The translations under genes and the position numbers were made by a program. A stretch of DNA of 64,000 nucleotides from Peptococcaceae bacterium (GTDB lineage: Bacteria; Bacillota; Peptococcia; Peptococcales; Peptococcaceae): contig JAFYPD010000020.1 in NCBI GenBank assembly GCA_017547685.1, positions 52,600 through 116,599 of the forward strand, written 5' to 3'. Below, piece after piece: positions 44,194 through 53,211 of this stretch (positions are counted from its first letter, which is position 1; every line of letters starts with the position of its first letter). Under the pieces are notes generated by a model. It was not told where the DNA came from. It saw only the letters and a list, made by a program, of their open reading frames with translations, and did not search any database.

Positions 44194-44853
44194 TTACACG
44201 CCCCCCAGTACATAATAAATCAGACCAATCAGCACCGATGCCAGCATGCCGTACAGGATCACCGGCCCGGCAATCTGGAAAATTTTTGCCCCGATGCCGT
44301 AAATCATGCCTTCCCGCTTAAATTCCAGCGCAGCCGATACCACTGAATTGGCAAAGCCGCTGATGGGCACCATAGAACCAGCACCGCCGTAACGGCCAAT
44401 TTCATCATAGACACCAATGCCGGTCAGAATGGCTGTAATGATAACGATGGTGATACTGGCAAAGGGCGATGCCTCTTTTACGTCCAGCCCGTACTGCAGC
44501 ATCACGGCATTGATAATCAGCTGGCCGAATGCACAGATTAAGCCCCCCACCAGAAAGGCTCTGCCGATATTTTTTATCAGCGGTGCCTTTGGTGTCACCG
44601 TTTTAATCTGTTTCTGATAGCGGGTGTCAATCTCTTTCTGCACCATCAGAGACTGGTCTTCGTTCTGTTCCAGCAGCTGCTGATAATAGCCCTGCTCGGC
44701 GCCGTCCACACTGTGTGCCTCCATGGCAACCAGATGCTGATGTTCCTCCCGCAAATCCTGCAGCATCTGTTCCATGGTGGACTTGTCCATTTCCTGCAGA
44801 TGTCGTAATCGTTTTTCACGATGCTGTATGCTATGCTCCAGATGATGTTCCAA
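44194..44853 (-). CDS. spoVAC: Stage V sporulation protein AC with long N-terminal extension
   Basis: A 219-residue protein. The C-terminal ~130 residues are a normal SpoVAC membrane domain (LIKNIGRAFLVGGLICAFGQ, YDEIGRYGGAGSMVPISGFANSVVSAALEFKREG). The ~85-residue N-terminal part is a charged, coiled-coil-like region rich in Glu, Gln and His; B. subtilis SpoVAC (150 residues) lacks this. The start is TTG at 44853, 9 bases after GGAGG. It is the first gene of the spoVA unit. Confidence 0.92.
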   Translation of the reverse strand: MEHHLEHSIQHREKRLRHLQEMDKSTMEQMLQDLREEHQHLVAMEAHSVDGAEQGYYQQLLEQNEDQSLMVQKEIDTRYQKQIKTVTPKAPLIKNIGRAFLVGGLICAFGQLIINAVMLQYGLDVKEASPFASITIVIITAILTGIGVYDEIGRYGGAGSMVPISGFANSVVSAALEFKREGMIYGIGAKIFQIAGPVILYGMLASVLIGLIYYVLGGV

Positions 44854-44919
44854 TGGCTTCCGCCTCCCTTTTTCCTGTAGTATCCCACCCGAATAGAAAA
44901 TTATGCGGAAACAAAAAAA

Positions 44920-44955
44920 GAAGCCGGGGCATCTTCGAAAAGATTCCTCGGCTTC
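44920..44955 (-). terminator. Intrinsic terminator after glyQS
   Basis: GAAGCCG and CGGCTTC with inner ATCT/AGAT form the stem. On the minus strand TTTTTTTG follows. It is 15 bases past the glyS stop. Confidence 0.85.
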
Positions 44956-44969
44956 CAGTTTATTTACTC

Positions 44970-47039
44970 TTACGCCTGTACGATTTTTGTTAAATCGGCG
45001 ATTTTGCCGGAGAGTGTGCTTACGCGTACCAGCAGAGCCAGACGGTTGTTTTTGATAGCTTCGTTTTCATCCATAACCATCACGCCGTCAAAGAATGCGC
45101 TGATGGATTCTTCCAGGGTGGAGATTACGGTTAAGGCTTCTGCATACTGACGGTTCTGCACCTGTGCTGCGATGGCGTTTTCCGCAAACTGTACATCGCT
45201 CCACAGCTGTTTTTCCACATCTTCTACCAGATAAGCCTCGTCAACCACATTGCCGGCGGCTTTTTTCGCCAGATTGTTGGCGCGGGTGAAGGCGGTCAGC
45301 ACTTTTGTGAAGGTTTCGGTAACCTGCATTTTGTTCATTGCTTCTGCACGCAGCAGAGTTTCTGTCAGGTTATCGTAGCCGCATGTTACAACTGCTTCGA
45401 TTACGTCGTAGCGGAAGCCTTTATCGTTCAGTACGTTGCGGATACGCTGTTCGAAGAATTCGTACACACGCTGGCACAGCACATCTTTATCGCCAACGAT
45501 TTCTGCAGGATAGTTGGCAATTGCCTGTTCAATCAGTGCAGTCAGGCTTACCAGAACGCCGCGGCCTAAAATCATGCTGCAGATGCCTGCCGCCTGACGA
45601 CGCAGAGCGTATGGGTCCTGAGAGCCGGTTGGTTCGATGCCGGCTGCAAAACAGCCAACAATGGTATCCATTTTATCAGCCATACTGCAAACCAGACCTT
45701 CAAATGTCAGAGGAATTTCATCGTCTGCATTTTTCGGCATATAGTGTTCGGCAATGGCTTTGGATGTTAATGGATGTTCACCCTGAGCATACGCATATTT
45801 GTAACCCATGATACCCTGCAGTTCAGGGAATTCGTATACAACGCTGCTTACCAGGTCAGCTTTTGCCAGGTAGGCGGCGCGCATAGCGCGTTCTTTTACA
45901 TCATCGCCCAGGAACAGCAGATCGGAAATAACTGCAGCGCCTTTCTGTACACGTTCCATTTTTTCATAGATAGTGCCCAGTTTTTCCTGGAATACGATTG
46001 TTTTCAGTTTTTCTACATTGTCAGCCAGATTAATTTTCAGGTCTTCATCGTAGAAAAATTTCGCGTCAGCTAAACGAGCTTCCAGAACCTTTTCGTTACC
46101 AGCCTGTACGATTTCCAGGTGTTCTGCACCGCCATTACGAACAGTTACGAATTTTGGCAGCAGGTGATGCCCTTTTAATACAGGGAAATAACGCTGATGT
46201 TCTTTCATTGGAGTGATTACCAGTTCTTCCGGAATCATCAGGTATGCAGGGTTGAAGTTACCCATCAGAGCGGTTGGATATTCTACCAGATATAATACTT
46301 CTTCCAGCAGATCTTCATCAATCTGTACGGTGCCTTCTACATCGTCAGCCAGCTTCTGAATCTGTTCCAGAATCATAGTCTGACGTTTTGCCTGGTCTGC
46401 GATAACATAGTCTTTTTCCATCACAGTCAGATAATCTTCGGCACATGGAATTACCAGATGGTCGGTGCCCAGGTACCGATGCCCGCGGGATACATTGCCT
46501 GCGGTGATATCTTCAATAGTAAACGGCACAACAGTATTGCCGTGCAGTGCCACAATCCAGCGGATTGGACGGGCATAGCGCAGTTCGGTAAAGCCCCAGC
46601 GCATTGGTTTCGGGAAATGAATACCGGTCACCAGCTGCGGTAATAAAGCTGGCAGAACCTCGGAGGTAGCTACCCCTGCTGCTTTTTTGGTTGCAAACAC
46701 ATACAGGCCGCCGTTCAGTTCTTTCTGGTATAAGTCTTTCACATCCACACCCTGGCCGCGGGCAAAGCCCATAGCTGCTTTTGTCGGGTTGCCTTCTGCA
46801 TCATAAGCCGCTTTTACAGCAGGGCCTTTTGCTTCTTCTTCCAGATCCAGCTGTTTATCGGCAATATTTTTTACCACCAGCGCGATACGGCGCGGGGTAC
46901 CGTAGGTTACCACTTCATCATAGCCGATACGCTGTTCGTTGAGCGCAGTTTCGGCCATCTGTTTCAGTTCCGCCAGAGCAGGCGGCATAAATTTGGCAGG
47001 TACTTCTTCCAGCCCGATTTCTAATAACAGGTCGCTCAT
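44970..47039 (-). CDS. glyS: Glycine-tRNA ligase beta subunit
   Basis: A 689-residue beta chain of the alpha2beta2 bacterial GlyRS. The N-terminus DLLLEIGLEEVPAKFMPPAL, GIHFPKPMRWG, the central VVYEFPELQGIMGYKYA segment and the C-terminal anticodon-binding helical domain are all present. It charges tRNA-Gly together with GlyQ. Its ATG shares a base with the glyQ stop (TAATG), so translation is coupled. It is controlled by the glycine T-box upstream of glyQ. Confidence 0.98.
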   Translation of the reverse strand: MSDLLLEIGLEEVPAKFMPPALAELKQMAETALNEQRIGYDEVVTYGTPRRIALVVKNIADKQLDLEEEAKGPAVKAAYDAEGNPTKAAMGFARGQGVDVKDLYQKELNGGLYVFATKKAAGVATSEVLPALLPQLVTGIHFPKPMRWGFTELRYARPIRWIVALHGNTVVPFTIEDITAGNVSRGHRYLGTDHLVIPCAEDYLTVMEKDYVIADQAKRQTMILEQIQKLADDVEGTVQIDEDLLEEVLYLVEYPTALMGNFNPAYLMIPEELVITPMKEHQRYFPVLKGHHLLPKFVTVRNGGAEHLEIVQAGNEKVLEARLADAKFFYDEDLKINLADNVEKLKTIVFQEKLGTIYEKMERVQKGAAVISDLLFLGDDVKERAMRAAYLAKADLVSSVVYEFPELQGIMGYKYAYAQGEHPLTSKAIAEHYMPKNADDEIPLTFEGLVCSMADKMDTIVGCFAAGIEPTGSQDPYALRRQAAGICSMILGRGVLVSLTALIEQAIANYPAEIVGDKDVLCQRVYEFFEQRIRNVLNDKGFRYDVIEAVVTCGYDNLTETLLRAEAMNKMQVTETFTKVLTAFTRANNLAKKAAGNVVDEAYLVEDVEKQLWSDVQFAENAIAAQVQNRQYAEALTVISTLEESISAFFDGVMVMDENEAIKNNRLALLVRVSTLSGKIADLTKIVQA

Positions 47040-47956
47040 TATTCTTCCTCCTTCGGCTGATCCAGATTCAGTCTGGCACGCAGCTCGGCATCTTTAATCA
47101 TTGGATAGCCCAGTGCTTCGCGCTGTGCCACATAAGCCTGCGCGCAGGCGCGGGCCATATTGCGCACGCGGGCAATATAATGGGTGCGCTCGGTAACGCT
47201 GATTGCCCCTCTGGCATCCAGCAGATTGAAGGTATGAGAACATTTTAATACATAGTCGTATGCCGGCTGTACCAGGCCTGCTTCTACTACACGCATAGCT
47301 TCTTTTTCGTAAGCGTCAAAGAAGGTGAACAGCATGTCGGTATCTGCCACTTTAAAGTTATATTCGGAGTAATCTACTTCATTCTGGTGGAATACATCGC
47401 GATACTGTACATCACCAACCCACTGGATATCGTAAACGCTGTCCACACCCTGAATAAAGGTTGCCAGACGTTCCAGCCCGTAGGTGATTTCCCCGCAGAC
47501 CGGTTTGCAGTCAATCCCGCCGCACTGCTGGAAGTAGGTAAACTGGGTCACTTCCATGCCGTCCAGCCATACTTCCCAGCCAAGGCCCCACGCGCCCAGT
47601 GTTGGAGATTCCCAGTTGTCTTCTACAAAACGGATATCGTGTTCCAGCGCATTGATGCCCAGTGCTGCCAAGCTCTGCAGGTACAGCTCCTGAATATTGT
47701 CCGGAGACGGTTTTAAGATAACCTGATACTGATAATAGTGCTGCAGACGGTTCGGGTTTTCCCCGTAACGGCCGTCTGCCGGGCGGCGGCATGGTTCAAT
47801 GTATGCCACGTTCCATGGTTCCGGCCCCAGTGCGTGCAGGAAGGTGGACGGGTTCATGGTACCGGCCCCTTTTTCAATGTCGTACGGCTGCATAATGATA
47901 CAGCCCTGCTCCCCCCAGAACTTGTTCAATGTTAAAATCATTTCCTGAAAGTTCAT
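47039..47956 (-). CDS. glyQ: Glycine-tRNA ligase alpha subunit
   Basis: A 305-residue catalytic alpha chain. [26 protein letters not shown] is the family start. [50 protein letters not shown] carries class II aaRS motif elements. The ATG at 47956 is chosen by this alignment and by AAGGAG upstream; ten extra codons upstream are not conserved. It is the first gene after the T-box leader. Confidence 0.98.
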   Translation of the reverse strand: MNFQEMILTLNKFWGEQGCIIMQPYDIEKGAGTMNPSTFLHALGPEPWNVAYIEPCRRPADGRYGENPNRLQHYYQYQVILKPSPDNIQELYLQSLAALGINALEHDIRFVEDNWESPTLGAWGLGWEVWLDGMEVTQFTYFQQCGGIDCKPVCGEITYGLERLATFIQGVDSVYDIQWVGDVQYRDVFHQNEVDYSEYNFKVADTDMLFTFFDAYEKEAMRVVEAGLVQPAYDYVLKCSHTFNLLDARGAISVTERTHYIARVRNMARACAQAYVAQREALGYPMIKDAELRARLNLDQPKEEE

Positions 47957-48114
47957 TGTAACATTCACTCCTTCATTCTGATTCATGATTCCGGCTCATG
48001 ATGCCTGTTTTTTCAGCAGCGCTGTGTTATTCTGATACTGTACTGTTTGGTATCGTACCTTTGCGAGGCCGTATTTTTATGCTGCTGCAGATGTTACAGA
48101 CCGCGGCCGGAGCC

Positions 48115-48345
48115 AATAAAAAAACTCCCGCCTCTGTCTGTTCGACAGGGACGAGAGATTGTATTCCCGCGGTTCCACCCTGATTGACACAGCATACGCC
48201 GTGCCCTCTTTGTGTATCCGGCTCCAGAGCGCCCTTCACCTGAACGCCGCACCGGGCTTTCACCGCCCCCGGCTCGCTATTGCTTCTGTTCAGCCTACTC
48301 TTCTCTTTCAACGCCAGCAATATGAAAATGATTATGCTTCAATAT
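48115..48345 (-). promoter_or_regulatory. Glycine T-box riboswitch upstream of glyQS
   Basis: On the minus strand the T-box core AGGGTGGAACCGCG (48181-48168) is followed by a terminator hairpin (48157-48125) and a T-run. Upstream, AAGAGAAGAGTAGG and the AGCGAGCC...GGCGGTGAAAGCCC block are typical of Stem I. GAAGGGCGCTC near 48225-48236 offers GGC (48233-48231), a glycine codon, as specifier. Uncharged tRNA-Gly would stabilise the antiterminator and turn on glyQS. This leader accounts for the 445-base gap between glyQ and the regulator at 48.4 kb; nothing else is seen in the gap. Confidence 0.92.
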
Positions 48346-48401
48346 AGCACAAGAGAGATTGGCTGTCAAGCGCAAAATCAGGTCAGATGCAGCTGTTTTG
48401 C

Positions 48402-49166
48402 TTATCTCTTTTTGTAAACAACTAATTCTGGGTTTGAACCGTTTTCTTCATACGTGCATACAAGAAGAAAGTCCATATTCGCAACAATTCCAAAGCATCT
48501 GTCTCCGCCGAATTCACATTCAAGCTGATTGCCGAGATATGTGGTGTTATCATCCAGATATTTTACGGTTCTTCCGTTTGGGAGTCTGTATTCAAGATTA
48601 ATATAACTGCCGACAAGTGCGTTTAGCTTTGTCAGTTTCGGCATACCCTCAATATTGAGAGCGTTGATTTCTTCGATTAGAAGTTTTTTAAATTCTGCAA
48701 ATGATCCATTGCCACCAAGCGCTTCATATCGCTTCCAGTAATCCAGTTTTGGAAGAGTCTCTTTGAGATATATGCGTACTTCTTCTTCCGAATATTCCTC
48801 ACTGGCCATATTCTTCACACAGACATCAATTAAATCGTCCATATCGCTGTACATATATTCGCCGTCTGCGTAACACCATTTGCAGTATTCCTCATTGAAT
48901 ATACCGTCTGCCTCTTTGCTTGTGGTGGAGTCATCAAGCGGCATACCGCAGCACTGGCAAATCAGCTGCCGAGGCGAACCAAGCAGTGTGTTGATAGAAA
49001 CATCAAACAGCTTCGACAACAGCTTCAATGTTTCTGTGTTTGGTGTCGTTTCCCCATTTTCCCAGCGTGATACAGCCTGCCGGGTAACATATACTTTTTC
49101 TGCAAGTTCATCCTGGGATAATCCTGCTTTCGTTCGCAATTCTAATATAACATCTTTTGTTTCCAT
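48402..49166 (-). CDS. XRE-family HTH regulator with zinc-ribbon domain
   Basis: A 254-residue protein. Residues 1-65 form an XRE helix-turn-helix (DVILELRTKAGLSQDELAEKVYVTRQAVSRWENGETTPN). Next comes a putative zinc ribbon with CQCCGMPL and CKWC. The rest is a helical and beta domain ending in DRCFGIVANMDFLLVCTYEENG, perhaps an effector-sensing part. The ATG at 49166 follows GGAGG. It lies between glyQS and the second DUF4143 ATPase. It could bind one of the iteron arrays nearby, but there is no direct evidence. Confidence 0.88.
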   Translation of the reverse strand: METKDVILELRTKAGLSQDELAEKVYVTRQAVSRWENGETTPNTETLKLLSKLFDVSINTLLGSPRQLICQCCGMPLDDSTTSKEADGIFNEEYCKWCYADGEYMYSDMDDLIDVCVKNMASEEYSEEEVRIYLKETLPKLDYWKRYEALGGNGSFAEFKKLLIEEINALNIEGMPKLTKLNALVGSYINLEYRLPNGRTVKYLDDNTTYLGNQLECEFGGDRCFGIVANMDFLLVCTYEENGSNPELVVYKKR

Positions 49167-49267
49167 GAACCGTTCACCTCCATGGATATTATATACTGAA
49201 TATACCGGACTGCAAAGCAACCTGCTGTTGCTTTAGATTTGAGACTACACCTGGACTATAACCGGAA

Positions 49268-50626
49268 TCATACACCCAATCCACTGATATCCACTTTAAA
49301 ATGCATATTGATTCGTTCCGGCTGCTGGTAGCAGAGAATCATATACCACGGCAGATAAAGAATTTCTCCGTTCTGCTCAATATTTCCGCGACAGAATACG
49401 ATTTTACGGTCAAAATTCCAGTTCTCTACGGCTGCTGTTTTGTCCAGTGCATGATGTTTTTTATAATCGCTGCCAGATTTAATTTCCAGCAGGTCTGCTT
49501 TCATGCCGCGCTGTACTACAAAATCCAGTTCCCCATATTTTTTGGAGTCAAAATAATGCAGTTGAAATCCTTTGCTTTTAATTTCCTGCGCCATACAGTT
49601 TTCCAGAATACTGCCCATGTTAATTTCCAGATTTCCTGTTAAAATATCAAACTGAACATTCTCCATACAGGCTGCACAGAGCAGTCCTGTATCAGCCATA
49701 TACAGCTTAAAGAGATTATGTTTTTCATTCAGCTGCAGAGGCGGCTGCGGTTCTGTGACATTATAGCAGGGCAGTGCAACGCCGGCTTCTGCCAGCCAGT
49801 CAAAACTGTTGGCATAACGATTCTGCCTTCCATTCTTGTCAATGCTGTTCAATATAAACCGTCTGTTTTTATCGTTCAGCTGCGCCGGTATCGCATCCAG
49901 AATAGCACGGATTTTTATTTTATCGCTATCTGATGCATACTTGGCAATATCCAGCCGGTATAGCGCCAGAATATCCAGCTGATTCTCCACGGTTTTTCCA
50001 ATATCATGCGTATTCACATAAGTCTGCACAACCTGTGGCATACCACCGACAACCATATAGGTATAAAACAGCTGCAGCATCGTTGTATGCACCGAATCTG
50101 ACACAGCTTCTTTTTTCTCAAAGCAGGTTCTCAAATAGTGCACGGTTTCCGGCTGTACATCATTTGCCCACAAAAATTCCTCAAAATCCATCGGATATAA
50201 ATAATAGATTTCCTCAAACCCCACCGGATAGGAACGTACCTCCTTATAACGAACCCCCAGCTGGGAACCGGTTTCAATATAATCAAATCTGCCGTCTTCC
50301 ACAAGAAATTTTATGGCTGTACGAGCTTCCGGACATTCCTGTATCTCATCCAGAAGAATCAGCGTTTTTCCTGGCTCCATTTTCTTCTGCACATAAGCCG
50401 TCAAATTAATCATAATCTGTTCTGCCGATAACGTGCCGGAAAAAATCTGTGCGGCCTTTTCATCGGTCAGAAAATTCAGCTCAGCAAAACAGTCGTACTG
50501 TTCTTTGCCAAACTGGCGAACCAGCGTTGTTTTCCCTGTCTGGCGGGCACCAATCATACAAAGGGCCTTTTTATGCTCGCTCTGTTTCCAGTCAAGCAGT
50601 TTTTCGTACGCTTTTCTGCGCAGCAT
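49268..50626 (-). CDS. AAA ATPase with DUF4143 domain (second of two)
   Basis: A 452-residue paralogue of the protein at 41.2 kb. Walker A GARQTGKT (26-33), Walker B LILLDEIQECP and a C-terminal DUF4143 nuclease-like segment (HYFDSKKYGELDFVVQRGMKADLLEIKSG, with E...D and E-x-K) are visible. The ATG at 50626 follows TGAGGTG. Its upstream region has a four-iteron array with the same 33-bp period as the first paralogue but a different motif. No toxin-like partner gene is adjacent. The function is unknown. Confidence 0.9.
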   Translation of the reverse strand: MLRRKAYEKLLDWKQSEHKKALCMIGARQTGKTTLVRQFGKEQYDCFAELNFLTDEKAAQIFSGTLSAEQIMINLTAYVQKKMEPGKTLILLDEIQECPEARTAIKFLVEDGRFDYIETGSQLGVRYKEVRSYPVGFEEIYYLYPMDFEEFLWANDVQPETVHYLRTCFEKKEAVSDSVHTTMLQLFYTYMVVGGMPQVVQTYVNTHDIGKTVENQLDILALYRLDIAKYASDSDKIKIRAILDAIPAQLNDKNRRFILNSIDKNGRQNRYANSFDWLAEAGVALPCYNVTEPQPPLQLNEKHNLFKLYMADTGLLCAACMENVQFDILTGNLEINMGSILENCMAQEIKSKGFQLHYFDSKKYGELDFVVQRGMKADLLEIKSGSDYKKHHALDKTAAVENWNFDRKIVFCRGNIEQNGEILYLPWYMILCYQQPERINMHFKVDISGLGV

Positions 50627-50679
50627 AGTTATCACCTCAGCAATCAATCTTTTCCCGCGTTACAAGTTTCATATTATGT

Positions 50680-50708
50680 ATTGTAACATTTTTCTCATGT
50701 TTTATCCA
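50680..50708 (-). promoter_or_regulatory. Promoter of the second DUF4143 ATPase
   Basis: On the minus strand TGGATA (50708-50703), a 17-base spacer and TACAAT (50685-50680). The promoter-proximal iteron overlaps this -10. Confidence 0.6.
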
Positions 50709-50795
50709 CTCTTCTGTAACATTTTTCTTGGTTTTTAATATGGATTTGTAACATTATTCTCGCATTTATGCCATACCCCTGTCACATTTTTCTAA
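50681..50795. repeat. Four-iteron array with 32-33-bp period upstream of the second DUF4143 ATPase
   Basis: TGTAACATTTTTCT-type repeats begin at 50682, 50715, 50747 and 50780 (spacing 33, 32, 33). The third has ATTATTCT and the fourth begins TGTCAC. Sequences between repeats are not conserved. Confidence 0.8.
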
Positions 50796-50813
50796 TCCAT
50801 CCGCTTCACAGCA

Positions 50814-50850
50814 GAACAGCCCTCCGGTTGAAAAGCCGGAGGGCTGTTCT
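50814..50850. terminator. Strong hairpin after the AlbA/Schlafen gene
   Basis: GAACAGCCCTCCGG and CCGGAGGGCTGTTC form a perfect 14-bp stem with an 8-base loop. There is no long T-run, but its position 22 bases past the stop fits a terminator. Confidence 0.65.
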
Positions 50851-50871
50851 ACTGTGACATCCATCAATTCA

Positions 50872-52281
50872 TCAGGATTTCAGTTTATATACTCTGTTTC
50901 GGCGGTTGCCTTCCGCCACGATGATTTCCTCCTGCAGCAGTTCTTTGAGAATCATAATCACGCGGGCGGCGCTCAGCCCTGAGATTCTTCTGAAATCAGC
51001 ATTGCTGCCGGTGACATGATCGGTCAGGTAATCAACAATGGCTTCTTTATGGGTCATTGCTGTTTTCATTGTTTTGTATGTTCGCGCTTCGCCAAAGGTC
51101 AGTGTCAGTGTGGTGCGGTCCGGTGCAAACAGCTCCTGCACAACAGGGTCATCCCAGCCGCGCTGCTCCCACGCATCATAGATATGCGGCATCCCGCGCC
51201 CTGTGCCGTGCCCCGCACCAATCAGGCTGAACATACGAAGCAGTGCAGCGTTTCGCGGGTCAGAAATCCCGCCGTTTTTCGCCTCCCGCACATCAATCCG
51301 GAAGGTTCCCGGATTGGAGAACACCACGGCATCGTTCTTTTTGAGAATCACGATGCCCCGCGAACCCTGATAATCTGCATGAATCAGGCAGTTGGCCAGC
51401 GCCTCGCACAGCGCACTGCGGATGGAGGCCTGATCGGTTGTGTCAGGGATGGCCTGTGTCAGTTTTTCATATACACGAAAATAAAAATCGTACAGATTGC
51501 CGCTCCAGTCAGCGGAAGAAGACGTAATATGCTCTTCCAGCTGTCCTGCATCACCGCTCTGTTCCTGATAATCCAGCATATAATGCGGATACTGGCGAAT
51601 AATTGCCGTTTCCCGCCCGAACATCAGCAGCCCGGCCGCAGTTGGATGCAGCAAATCGTCTGTGCTTTTGCCAGCGGCACCCAGCTGATATAAAAATGCT
51701 GTGTCGTCCAGTGTTTCCCAGGCTTGGCCTGGCCGCCGCTCCTTCATTCGCATCCGATAGCGATGCACCGTATCATAATCTAAATCTGCAAGGCTGCTGT
51801 CATTCAGCACTGCCATATCCTGCGTCTGCACAGCGGCATCGCGCATCATAGCCAGTACTTCCTCCCGGGTACACCGGTAATCCCCTTCCCCGCTGCGCCG
51901 GTAGGTACCTGTAAACGGGTCGCCGTCCACATATACCGGCCTGCTGTAGCGCTGCGCCCGGGGGATATCAATTACAATGATGCGGTTTCCGTCAATTTCT
52001 TCAATGGAAACATCCTGCTCTGACAGAATATTGACATTTACTTTCTTCGGATTGCTGAGCATACTGAAAAATTCCTGCACAAGCGCTTCCGGGTCCGGCA
52101 GATTGACCAGATGCAGCGATTTGTCTTTGTGTTCCTCCACCCCCAGCAGCAGAATGCCGCCCAGGGTATTGGCAAAGGCCGAATAGGTTTCCCACAGGCT
52201 TTTCGGCAGCCCGCCGAGAGACCGCTTTGCCTCAATGCGGTTGTTCTCTCTGTATTTCTGTATGTTGGCAAAATCAATCAT
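50872..52281 (-). CDS. AlbA/Schlafen-domain ATP-binding protein
   Basis: A 469-residue protein. The N-terminal AlbA_2/Schlafen-type domain has EAKRSLGGLPKSLWETYSAFANTLGGILLLGVEE. A middle region is followed by a GHKL-type ATP-binding part (LCEALANCLIHADYQGSRGIVI, then VFSNPGTFRID and GAGHGTGRGMPHIYD). The C-terminus looks like a winged helix. Proteins of this type act as transcription regulators or in phage defence; the role here is unknown. GGAGGG precedes the ATG. It follows the HAD gene by 45 bases with no terminator between. Confidence 0.88.
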   Translation of the reverse strand: MIDFANIQKYRENNRIEAKRSLGGLPKSLWETYSAFANTLGGILLLGVEEHKDKSLHLVNLPDPEALVQEFFSMLSNPKKVNVNILSEQDVSIEEIDGNRIIVIDIPRAQRYSRPVYVDGDPFTGTYRRSGEGDYRCTREEVLAMMRDAAVQTQDMAVLNDSSLADLDYDTVHRYRMRMKERRPGQAWETLDDTAFLYQLGAAGKSTDDLLHPTAAGLLMFGRETAIIRQYPHYMLDYQEQSGDAGQLEEHITSSSADWSGNLYDFYFRVYEKLTQAIPDTTDQASIRSALCEALANCLIHADYQGSRGIVILKKNDAVVFSNPGTFRIDVREAKNGGISDPRNAALLRMFSLIGAGHGTGRGMPHIYDAWEQRGWDDPVVQELFAPDRTTLTLTFGEARTYKTMKTAMTHKEAIVDYLTDHVTGSNADFRRISGLSAARVIMILKELLQEEIIVAEGNRRNRVYKLKS

Positions 52282-52326
52282 GCAGGCCCCTCCCTCCTGT
52301 TTCGCACATCCGGTGCAGCATGTATC

Positions 52327-53034
52327 TTACAGGCTCTGTACAAACTTCAGAAATGCTTTTCTGTCCCCTTTTCTGCCGGTGAATGCCTGTTCCGCTTCCG
52401 GAGAATCCTCATTCAGCAGCAGATAAAAATCCATGCCCAGTTCCGTGGCCGGATAATCTTTTACCAGGCTGTCACCAACCATCATACATTCCGCCGGATT
52501 CAGATTGTATTTTTCACAAATCTGCTGAAAATACTTCACATTCGGCTTGCTGTAGTTGTATGTTTCAAAGCTGGTAACATCCACCCACGGAATATCGCTT
52601 AACCCGCTCCAGCGCACGCGCTCCTCGTTTGCAATGCGAGGGATGACCGGTGTGGTGGCCACCAGAAGCTGGAAGCCTTTCTGTGCCAGCAGACGAACCG
52701 CTTCCTGCATGTTGCTGTCCGGTACATAGGTGTCGCCGATGTGGGTAAAATCGGTCTGATAATACTGCGTAATCACCGGTTCAATTTCGTCCTGGGTTTT
52801 GCCGCTTGCTTTTTCAAAAGCTTCCCAGAACACCTCCAGATTGGTTCTGGTGCCGTCGCTGGCTTTCATCACCTCTGCGCCGCAGCCCACTGCTTTTACA
52901 ATCTCTTTCCCTCTGCCCGGATAACGCTGTTCCAGAAACAGTACCATCCGTTTCAGATATTCTTTTTCAAAAGCACTTTCTCCCATGTTCAGCAGCGTGC
53001 CGTCCATATCAAATAAAACTGTTTTGATTGTCAT
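52327..53034 (-). CDS. HAD-superfamily hydrolase
   Basis: A 235-residue phosphatase-like protein: motif I DMDGTLLN, motif II in LVATTPV, a Lys (SKPNVKYF) and motif IV MVGDSLVKDYPA. The helical cap between residues 17 and 100 indicates a C1-cap member of phosphoglycolate-phosphatase type. The substrate is unknown. The ATG at 53034 fits GAGGGG 8 bases upstream; an earlier start adds ten residues. It is divergent from the PadR operon and co-oriented with the Schlafen gene. Confidence 0.9.
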   Translation of the reverse strand: MTIKTVLFDMDGTLLNMGESAFEKEYLKRMVLFLEQRYPGRGKEIVKAVGCGAEVMKASDGTRTNLEVFWEAFEKASGKTQDEIEPVITQYYQTDFTHIGDTYVPDSNMQEAVRLLAQKGFQLLVATTPVIPRIANEERVRWSGLSDIPWVDVTSFETYNYSKPNVKYFQQICEKYNLNPAECMMVGDSLVKDYPATELGMDFYLLLNEDSPEAEQAFTGRKGDRKAFLKFVQSL

Positions 53035-53155
53035 GTGATACCCCTCATCTGAATTTATATCCATAAATTAACCGGTTTTTCAGTTTATTATATCACAGAT
53101 TTCGCAGCATGCAATTGATGTGATACATGTATTTTTACTATTCTTTATTTTTTAG

Positions 53156-53187
53156 TACTTGACAATACAAGGTAGTAGGTATAACAT
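53156..53187 (+). promoter_or_regulatory. Promoter and putative PadR operator
   Basis: TTGACA (53159-53164), a 17-base spacer and TAACAT (53182-53187). TACTTG-ACAATA-CAAGGTA (53156-53174) is an imperfect dyad covering the -35 and could be the autoregulatory PadR site. Confidence 0.65.
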
Positions 53188-53211
53188 ATAACTCGTAAGG
53201 AGGTGGTGTTT

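Noticed and set aside
47957..48114. tRNA gene between glyQ and the T-box
   Set aside because: The GGTTCCACC string belongs to the T-box core; there is no cloverleaf.
42568..50795. Regularly spaced repeats resembling short CRISPR arrays
   Set aside because: Repeats are only ~6-14 bases, overlap promoters, the gaps between them are AT-rich promoter-like DNA, and no cas genes are present.
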